Source: Ideonella livida
Lineage (GTDB): Bacteria; Pseudomonadota; Gammaproteobacteria; Burkholderiales; Burkholderiaceae_C
Direction of reading: 5' to 3'
Assembly (NCBI RefSeq): GCF_010499455.1
Contig: NZ_JAAGOH010000017.1
Span: 1 to 64,000 of the forward strand
DNA length: 64,000 nt
In this document: piece after piece, positions 58,683 to 64,000 of the stretch
How the letters are laid out: every line of letters starts with the position of its first letter
How positions within the stretch are numbered: the first letter of the stretch is position 1
The notes under the pieces: generated by a model
What the model saw: the letters and a program-made list of their open reading frames with translations, nothing else
The model's database searches: none
What the model was told of the DNA's origin: nothing
Program-made: the position numbers and the translations under genes

Positions 58683-59750
58683 TCAGCGCGGCAGGGCCGG
58701 TGCCGGAGACGGCGCATCAGCAGGCGCACCAGCAGGCGCATCGGCCAACACCTGGGCCAGCAACGGCCGGTCGATGTTGCCACCGCTGAGGATGGCGGCC
58801 ACCCGCAGTCCCTGCAGTTGGGCGGCCTCCTGGCGCACGGCGGCCAGCGCGGCGGCGCCAGCGCCTTCGGCCACGTTGTGGGTGCTCTCGAACACCCAGC
58901 GGATGGCCTGCGCCACTTCCTCGTCGCTCACGCTCACCACCCGGGCCAAGCCGGCGCGCAGGCGGGCCAGGGCTTCGGGGTGCGGGGTGCGGCAGGCCAT
59001 GCCGTCGGCCAGCACGGTGCTCACCTCGGCGGGCAGGGGCAGGCCGGTCTCAAAGGCCCGCGCAAAGGCCGGGGCGCCGGTGCTGACCACGCCAATGATC
59101 TCGGTGGACAGCCCCAGCGCGTCACGCGCAGCCACCAAGCCGGCGGCCCCGGATCCCATGCCGATCGGCACGTAGACCCGCTGCAAGTCAGGCTGGGCGG
59201 TGAACAGCTCCAGCGCATAGCTGGCCACACCGGCCACCAGATCGCCGTGGAAGCTGGGCACCATGTGGGCGCCGGTGTGGGCAGCAAAGGCCACGGCGGC
59301 CTCTACGGCGGCCTGAAAGTCTTGGCCGGCTTCCACCAGCTCGGCCCCCAGCGCGCGCATGGCGGCGTTCTTCTCGCGGCTGTTGCCTTGGGGCACAAAG
59401 ATGGTGACGGGCAGGCCGTGGCGGCCGGCCGCAAACGCCAGCGATTGGCCGTGGTTGCCCCGCGTGGCGCTCACCAGTCCGCGGGGCGCTTCACCCGCGG
59501 CCGCCCAGCGTGCCATTTGGCGTTGTACGTACACCAGGCCCCCACGCACCTTGAACGCACCCAGCGGGGTGTGGTTTTCATGCTTGACCCACAGCGCGGC
59601 GCCGGCGGGCAGTGCCTGTTCCAACAAAGGCCAGCGGTACTGCGGCGTGGGTGGCAGCACGGCGTGCACGGTGTCGGCAGCGGCGCGCAAATTGGCGAGG
59701 CTGGGGGCCGCCGTTGGGGCGGAGGCGAAAAAGGAGGTGTCAGTGGTCAT
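58683..59750 (-). CDS. PLP-dependent threonine/serine dehydratase-like protein
   Basis: 355 residues of the fold-type II PLP family. The PLP Lys is in TPLGAFKVRGGLVYVQ (about residue 68), and the phosphate-binding Gly loop is in PIGMGSGAAGL (about 196-206). It lacks the C-terminal ACT regulatory domain of biosynthetic IlvA, so a catabolic or diverged dehydratase is more likely. Substrate (Thr, Ser or a hydroxy amino acid) is inferred from family. Same strand as the aminotransferase upstream (148-base spacer). Confidence 0.88.
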   Translation of the reverse strand: MTTDTSFFASAPTAAPSLANLRAAADTVHAVLPPTPQYRWPLLEQALPAGAALWVKHENHTPLGAFKVRGGLVYVQRQMARWAAAGEAPRGLVSATRGNHGQSLAFAAGRHGLPVTIFVPQGNSREKNAAMRALGAELVEAGQDFQAAVEAAVAFAAHTGAHMVPSFHGDLVAGVASYALELFTAQPDLQRVYVPIGMGSGAAGLVAARDALGLSTEIIGVVSTGAPAFARAFETGLPLPAEVSTVLADGMACRTPHPEALARLRAGLARVVSVSDEEVAQAIRWVFESTHNVAEGAGAAALAAVRQEAAQLQGLRVAAILSGGNIDRPLLAQVLADAPAGAPADAPSPAPALPR

Positions 59751-59897
59751 GGCGGTGCGGATTAAAAAAGGGCGGCGCAGGGCGAGGCTGGCCCCACCGC
59801 CGGGCGGGCCGGCAGTGCAGGGGCAGTGAGAGGGGCGGCGGGGGCGGGGCGGCTCAGCGCCCCGCGTGGGGTGGGCCGATCAGGCTGACTAGGCCGA

Positions 59898-61121
59898 TCA
59901 GGGCGCCGGCGGCTGCAGGTCTTCCTGCAGGTGGTGGCGCAGCACCGCGCCCAGAGTGGCCACGGCTTGTTCGATCTCGGCCACGCTCAGCGTAACGAAG
60001 CTCAGGCGGATGGTGCGCGGGTCACCCCCGTGGGCGTAGAAGGCCTCGCCCGGCACATAGGCCACGCCGGCTTCTACGGCGGCCGGCAGCAGGGCGCGTG
60101 CATTGCAGCCGGCGGGCAGGCGGGCCCAGAAGAACATGCCGCCGCTGGGGGCCTGCCATTCGCTGCCGGCGGGCAGGTGGCGGGCCAGGGCCTGGGCCAT
60201 GGCGTCGCGCTGGGCGCGGTAGCGGGCCTGCACGGTGGGCACATGCTGGTCCAGAAAGCCGTTCTTGATGACCTCGTGCACCACGCGCTGGTTGAAGCCA
60301 GGGGTGTGCAGGTCAGCGGCCTGCTTGGCCTGCAGCAGCTTGGGGTAGAGCGCCGGCGGGGCCACCAGGTAGCCCAGGCGCAGGCCGGGCGCCAGCACCT
60401 TGGAGAAGCTGCCCAGGTAGATCGTGCCCTCGGGCCAACGGGCGGCCAGCGGCGCGGGCGGCGGGGCGTCAAACCACAGGTCGCCGTAGGGGTTGTCTTC
60501 CACCAGCGGCAGGCGGGCGGCCTGGGCGGCGGCCACCACGGCCTGGCGGCGTTCCTCGGGCATCAGCCGGCCGGTGGGGTTTTGGAAGTTGGGCAGCACG
60601 TAGAGGAAGCGGCAGCCCGGGGCGTCGTGCGGCACGGCGCGGATGGCGTCGGGCAGGGGCCCGTGGTCATCGCTGGCCACGCTGTGGAACAGCGGCTCAA
60701 AGGGGCTGAAGGCCTGTAGCGCACCGAGGTAGGTGGGCGTTTCCACCGCCACGGGGGCGCCGGCGTCCACCAGGATCTTGGCCACCAGGTCCAGGCCCTG
60801 CTGTGAGCCGGTGGTGATGAGCACCTGGCCGGGCGAGACCGTCATGCCCTGGCGCCCCAGGTGGGCGGCCACCCACTCGCGCAGCGGGGCAAAGCCTTCG
60901 CTGGCGGCGTACTGCAGGGCCTCACGCGGGGTGTCGGCCAGCACGCGGGCCGTGGCTTCGCGCATGGCGTCGATGGGGAAGCTCTCCGGCGCGGGCAAGC
61001 CGCCCGCCAGCGAGAGGATGCCCGGCCGCTCGGTGACCTTGAGGATCTCTCGGATGACCGACGGGTTCATCCGCGCGGCGCGGCCGGCCAGGGTGAAGGG
61101 CGAGGGGGCGGTGGGGCTCAT
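59898..61121 (-). CDS. PLP-dependent aminotransferase (2-aminoadipate/LysN type)
   Basis: 407 residues from ATG 61121. Begins with ILSLAGGLPAPESFPIDAMREA, typical of the fold-type I 2-aminoadipate aminotransferase/MocR-related group. The PLP Lys lies in YLGSFSKVLAPGLRLGYLV (about residue 238) and the substrate-carboxylate Arg in DPRTIRLSFV near the C-terminus. It lacks a DNA-binding domain. Two bases after the DMT transporter stop, so cotranscribed with the exporters. Confidence 0.9.
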   Translation of the reverse strand: MSPTAPSPFTLAGRAARMNPSVIREILKVTERPGILSLAGGLPAPESFPIDAMREATARVLADTPREALQYAASEGFAPLREWVAAHLGRQGMTVSPGQVLITTGSQQGLDLVAKILVDAGAPVAVETPTYLGALQAFSPFEPLFHSVASDDHGPLPDAIRAVPHDAPGCRFLYVLPNFQNPTGRLMPEERRQAVVAAAQAARLPLVEDNPYGDLWFDAPPPAPLAARWPEGTIYLGSFSKVLAPGLRLGYLVAPPALYPKLLQAKQAADLHTPGFNQRVVHEVIKNGFLDQHVPTVQARYRAQRDAMAQALARHLPAGSEWQAPSGGMFFWARLPAGCNARALLPAAVEAGVAYVPGEAFYAHGGDPRTIRLSFVTLSVAEIEQAVATLGAVLRHHLQEDLQPPAP

Positions 61122-61123
61122 GG

Positions 61124-62107
61124 TCAGCGCTCCGAAGGCGTGGGGGTCACAGGAGAAGTCGGGCTCGGGTGGGCCGTGCTGGTGGGCATGCGCTTGCCCA
61201 CCAGCACCACGGCCATCACGGCCACCGAGAAGAACAGGGTCTCGCCCCGCAGCGGCTCGCCCAGCACGGGCACGGCGAGCAGCAGGGCCAAGAAGGGTTG
61301 GATCAGCTGCACCTGGCTCACGCGCAGGGTGCCGCCCAGGGCCAGGCCGCGGTACCAGGCAAAAAAGCCCAGCCACATGGAAAACACGGTGACGTAGGCC
61401 ATGCCGCCCCAGGCGGCGGCGCTGGCTGACCGCGTGGGCCACACGGCCCATGTGACGGGGACGGTGAGCGGCAGGCTCAGCACCAGCACCCAGCAAATCA
61501 CTTGTTGTGCCGGCATCTGGGCCGAGAGCCGCGCCCCGGCCACATAGCCCACGGCCGCGCCGGCCACGGCCAGCAGCAGCCAGCCATCGGCCGCCACCCA
61601 GTGGCCGCCGCCGGCCCGCCAAGCAAAGACCAGCACCAGCAGGCAGCCCGCCACCGCACAGGCCCAGAAACCCAGCGAAGCGCGCTGGCGCAGCACCCAG
61701 GCGGCCAGCGCCGCCGTGGCCAGCGGCAAGATCCCCGTGACCACCGCGGCGTGCATGGCCGGCACCTCCCGCAGCGCCAAGGCCAGCCCCAGCGGGAAGC
61801 CCACCACCGTGCCCAGCGCACTCACGGCCAGCGTGGTCCACTGGTGCCGCTGCGGCCACGGCGCGCGCAGCCACAGCAGCCAGCCCAGGCTCAGCACGCC
61901 CGCCCCGGCGGCGCGGCCGGCCGTGACAAAGGCGGGCGGCAGTTGCGGGTCGGTCATGGGGCCCACGGCCAAGCGGGTCATGGGGAAGGTCATCGCAAAG
62001 ATCAGCACGCCCAAGGCGCCCAGCCACAGCCCCAGGCGGGCCTGGGCGGGCGTGGGGCCGGCCGGTGGGGTCGGGCTTGGGGCGTAGTCTGGCGAGTGCG
62101 TGCGCAT
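61124..62107 (-). CDS. EamA/DMT-family transporter
   Basis: 327 residues with about ten hydrophobic segments and the two EamA repeats (first FVTAGRAAGAGVLSLGWLL, second GGMAYVTVFSMWLGFFAWYR). An N-terminal Pro-rich lead of ~25 residues precedes the first helix. DMT proteins of this type export amino acids or other metabolites. The start ATG overlaps the upstream LysE stop by one base, so the two exporters and the aminotransferase appear coupled. Confidence 0.88.
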   Translation of the reverse strand: MRTHSPDYAPSPTPPAGPTPAQARLGLWLGALGVLIFAMTFPMTRLAVGPMTDPQLPPAFVTAGRAAGAGVLSLGWLLWLRAPWPQRHQWTTLAVSALGTVVGFPLGLALALREVPAMHAAVVTGILPLATAALAAWVLRQRASLGFWACAVAGCLLVLVFAWRAGGGHWVAADGWLLLAVAGAAVGYVAGARLSAQMPAQQVICWVLVLSLPLTVPVTWAVWPTRSASAAAWGGMAYVTVFSMWLGFFAWYRGLALGGTLRVSQVQLIQPFLALLLAVPVLGEPLRGETLFFSVAVMAVVLVGKRMPTSTAHPSPTSPVTPTPSER

Positions 62108-62706
62108 CAGGTGCTCCAGCCCATCCAGACGGTGGTGGCCAGCAGCACGCCCGCCATGCCGCGGTTGAACGCCAGCAGCCGCCCGCCTTGGGCCAACCAC
62201 GGCCGCAGCGTGGCGCCCACCACCGCATACGTGGCGTTGCTGCAGAAGGCAAACACCGTCATGGTGGGCAGCACCACCAGCAGGCGCTCGCCCAGTGGGC
62301 CCGGCGCCACCCAGCCGGCGGCCACCAGCAGCGCCGCCATCCACGCCTTGATGTTCACCCACTGCAAGGCGGCCCCTTGCCAGAACCCGATGCGCAGCCG
62401 AGTCGGATCCGCATCTTTCAGGGACTGCGCCTGCGCCAACTGCCAGGCCAGCCACAGCAGGTAAGCCAGGCCGCCCCATTTGACGGCCAGGCGCAGCGCC
62501 GGCACCGCCTGCACCAGCGTGCCCACCCCCAGCGCGCAGGCCAGCATCAGCGCACACCAGCCCACCGGCACCGCCAAGGCAAACCCCAGCGCCACCTTCA
62601 GGCCACGGTTGGCGGCCAGCGCGGTGGAGAGCATGGTGTTGGGGCCGGGCGTGAAGGACATGGCCGTCAGCAGCGCCAGCAGGGCAAGGTAGTCGGACCA
62701 GGGCAT
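62107..62706 (-). CDS. LysE-family amino-acid exporter
   Basis: 199 residues from ATG 62706. The family signature SFTPGPNTMLSTALAANRG is at residues 16-34, and FWQGAALQWVNIKAWMAAL lies mid-protein; about six hydrophobic segments. RhtB/LysE exporters release basic, hydroxylated or other amino acids. It is the first gene of a - strand unit and divergent from the MocR-type regulator, its probable controller. Confidence 0.9.
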   Translation of the reverse strand: MPWSDYLALLALLTAMSFTPGPNTMLSTALAANRGLKVALGFALAVPVGWCALMLACALGVGTLVQAVPALRLAVKWGGLAYLLWLAWQLAQAQSLKDADPTRLRIGFWQGAALQWVNIKAWMAALLVAAGWVAPGPLGERLLVVLPTMTVFAFCSNATYAVVGATLRPWLAQGGRLLAFNRGMAGVLLATTVWMGWST

Positions 62707-62730
62707 ACGAGCCAGTGTAGGATTTGCGGG

Positions 62731-62779
62731 CAATACACCACCAATACAGTTGTGCGGTGCAGCATCTGAATCTGTATTG
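62731..62779. promoter_or_regulatory. CAATACA repeats: putative MocR operator
   Basis: Between lysE and the divergent MocR-type gene, CAATACA occurs at 62731-62737 and 62742-62748 as direct repeats 11 bases apart, and inverted as TGTATTG at 62773-62779. MocR regulators such as PdxR and GabR characteristically bind repeated short boxes in the divergent promoter they control. Confidence 0.65.
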
Positions 62780-62818
62780 CCTGCGGCAACAGCACAGAAC
62801 CCCAGGAGAACCCTGAAC

Positions 62819-64000
62819 ATGCCCGCGCTGGACGCCCCTTTGGCCCTCTCACCGACCTCGTCGGCCGGCCCGGCCCTGGCCCAGGCGCCGCTGGCCCTGA
62901 GCCGGGGTGCCGGCACCACCTTGGCCGAGCAGTTGGCCCAGCAGCTGGCCGAACGCATCCGCCAGCGCCTGCTGGCCCCCGGCGCCCGCCTGCCCAGCGT
63001 GCGCGAGGCCGCCCGCCGCCAAGGCGTGAGCCCGGCCACCGTGGTGGCCGCCTACGACCAACTGCTGGCCCAGGGCCTGGTGGAGGCGCGGCGCCAGCGC
63101 GGCTTTTTTGTGCGGGGCGCGCAGGGGGGGGCCGGGCCGGGCGCTGCGGTGCCCGTGGCCGGTAGCGTGGCCGCGGGCGGCCCCGGTGCCGGCGGCAGTG
63201 CGCCGCTGGACGCCGCCGGCCTGATCCGCAGCATGTTCCATGGCCGCAATGACCTGCCGGCCCCCGGCCTGGGCACCCTGCCGGCCGATTGGCTGGACCT
63301 GCCCCTGCTGCAAGCCGCCGTGCGCAAGGTGCTCGCCCAGGGCGATGCGGCGCTCAGCTACGGTCACCCCTCCGGCGACCCGCGCCTGCGCGAAGCCCTG
63401 GCCGTGAAGATGGCCGAGTGCGGCGTGCGCGCCAACCCGGCGCAGATCGTCACCGCCAACGGCGCCACCCATGCGCTGGACATCATCGCCCGCGCCCTGC
63501 TGCAGCCCGGTGACGCGGTGCTGGTGGACGACCCTGGCTGGACGGTGGAGTTTGCCCGCCTCACCCAGCTGGGCATGCGCCTGCTGCCCGTGCCCCGTGG
63601 CCTGGACGGGCCCGACCTGGCCGTGATGGCCACCTTGGCGCGTGAGCACCGGCCCAAGCTCTACGTCACCGTCTCGGTGCTGCACAACCCCACCGGCAAC
63701 TCGCTGAGCCTGGGCGCCGCGCACCAGGTGCTCAAGCTGGCTGAAGCGCACGACTTTCGGGTGGTGGAAGACGACACCTACGCCCACCTGGCCCCCGCCC
63801 ACCTGCCGCGCCTGACCGCGCTGGACGGCCTGCAGCGCACCCTGTACGTGTCAGGCTTCGCCAAGATCCTCACCCCCAACTGGCGCGTGGGTTACCTGGC
63901 CGCGCCCCCCGCCCTGGTGGACCGCCTGGTGGACGTGAAGATGCTGGGCGGCCTGACCACGCCTTCGCTGCTGGAGCAAGCCGTGGCCCACTGCCTGGAG
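62819..64000 (+). CDS. MocR-type (GntR-aminotransferase) transcriptional regulator, 3' end outside window
   Basis: 394 residues seen; the frame is open at the right edge. ATG 62819 follows CCAGGAG. Residues about 35-97 are a GntR winged helix (RLPSVREAARRQGVSPATVV), then a Gly/Ala-rich linker (about 98-130) and a fold-type I aminotransferase-like domain, with the PLP Lys in YVSGFAKILTPNWRVGYL. MocR proteins use PLP or an amino-acid adduct as effector. Divergence from the LysE-DMT-aminotransferase genes suggests it regulates them. Confidence 0.9.
   Translation, partial: MPALDAPLALSPTSSAGPALAQAPLALSRGAGTTLAEQLAQQLAERIRQRLLAPGARLPSVREAARRQGVSPATVVAAYDQLLAQGLVEARRQRGFFVRGAQGGAGPGAAVPVAGSVAAGGPGAGGSAPLDAAGLIRSMFHGRNDLPAPGLGTLPADWLDLPLLQAAVRKVLAQGDAALSYGHPSGDPRLREALAVKMAECGVRANPAQIVTANGATHALDIIARALLQPGDAVLVDDPGWTVEFARLTQLGMRLLPVPRGLDGPDLAVMATLAREHRPKLYVTVSVLHNPTGNSLSLGAAHQVLKLAEAHDFRVVEDDTYAHLAPAHLPRLTALDGLQRTLYVSGFAKILTPNWRVGYLAAPPALVDRLVDVKMLGGLTTPSLLEQAVAHCLE

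Noticed and set aside
59874-59902. Direct repeat GGCCGATCAGG around the aminotransferase stop
   Set aside because: Only two copies, one overlapping the stop codon; too little to call an element or operator.

Overview
The window is GC-rich chromosomal DNA from a betaproteobacterium, most likely order Burkholderiales. The support is gene order and protein type: a ponA gene divergent from pilMNOPQ-aroKB, gltBD followed by a complete mla operon that includes mlaA, a zwf-hexR pair facing tal-pgi, and a small polyhydroxyalkanoate-system protein. I cannot resolve genus or family. No rRNA, tRNA or CRISPR array was seen.

Layout. 0-0.13 kb: the tail and terminal repeat of a probable IS5-type insertion sequence. 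0.4-7.0 kb: a surface-polysaccharide block on the + strand (two GT2 glycosyltransferases, an MsbA-like ABC exporter, a DUF707 protein, a GT4 glycosyltransferase). 7.1-19.3 kb: penicillin-binding protein 1A on the - strand; divergent from it pilM-N-O-P-Q, a lipoprotein with Ig-like domains, aroK and aroB; then a RAYT-like transposase homologue without its HUH motif. 19.5-25.8 kb: glutamate synthase gltB-gltD, closed by a strong terminator. 26.0-29.9 kb: mlaF-E-D-A-C-B (phospholipid transport across the envelope), also closed by a terminator. 29.9-35.9 kb: sugar-phosphate metabolism, with zwf-hexR on the - strand and tal-pgi-HAD phosphatase on the + strand, and a HexR-like operator in front of zwf. 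35.9-46.98 kb: mixed functions, including an isochorismatase/DJ-1/GlxA operon, a flavodoxin-like reductase, an M20 amidohydrolase, an orphan ABC binding protein, a molybdopterin oxidoreductase, a lipoprotein peptidase, a PHA-system protein, acyl-CoA-binding protein, SixA and an NAD(P)H reductase.

47.2-57.2 kb is the most unusual part. It holds an MFS exporter, a YrdC/TsaC-type protein, a clavaminate-synthase-like 2-oxoglutarate hydroxylase, a HlyD-type membrane fusion protein, a PEBP-family protein, a swivel-first aconitase-family hydro-lyase, a GntR/FCD regulator and a leuC-leuD pair. The same 10-base sequence TGTATACGTA sits in the gntR/aconitase divergent region and just upstream of leuC. 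An internally deleted IS481 transposase remnant borders the block on the right. I read it as an acquired, GntR-controlled organic-acid or amino-acid pathway with no product I recognise.

57.7-64.0 kb is an amino-acid metabolism and export block: a PhzF-like epimerase, a threonine dehydratase-like enzyme, a 2-aminoadipate-type aminotransferase, a DMT exporter and a LysE exporter, all on the - strand. They are divergent from a MocR-type regulator that runs off the right end, with CAATACA repeats between them as a likely operator.
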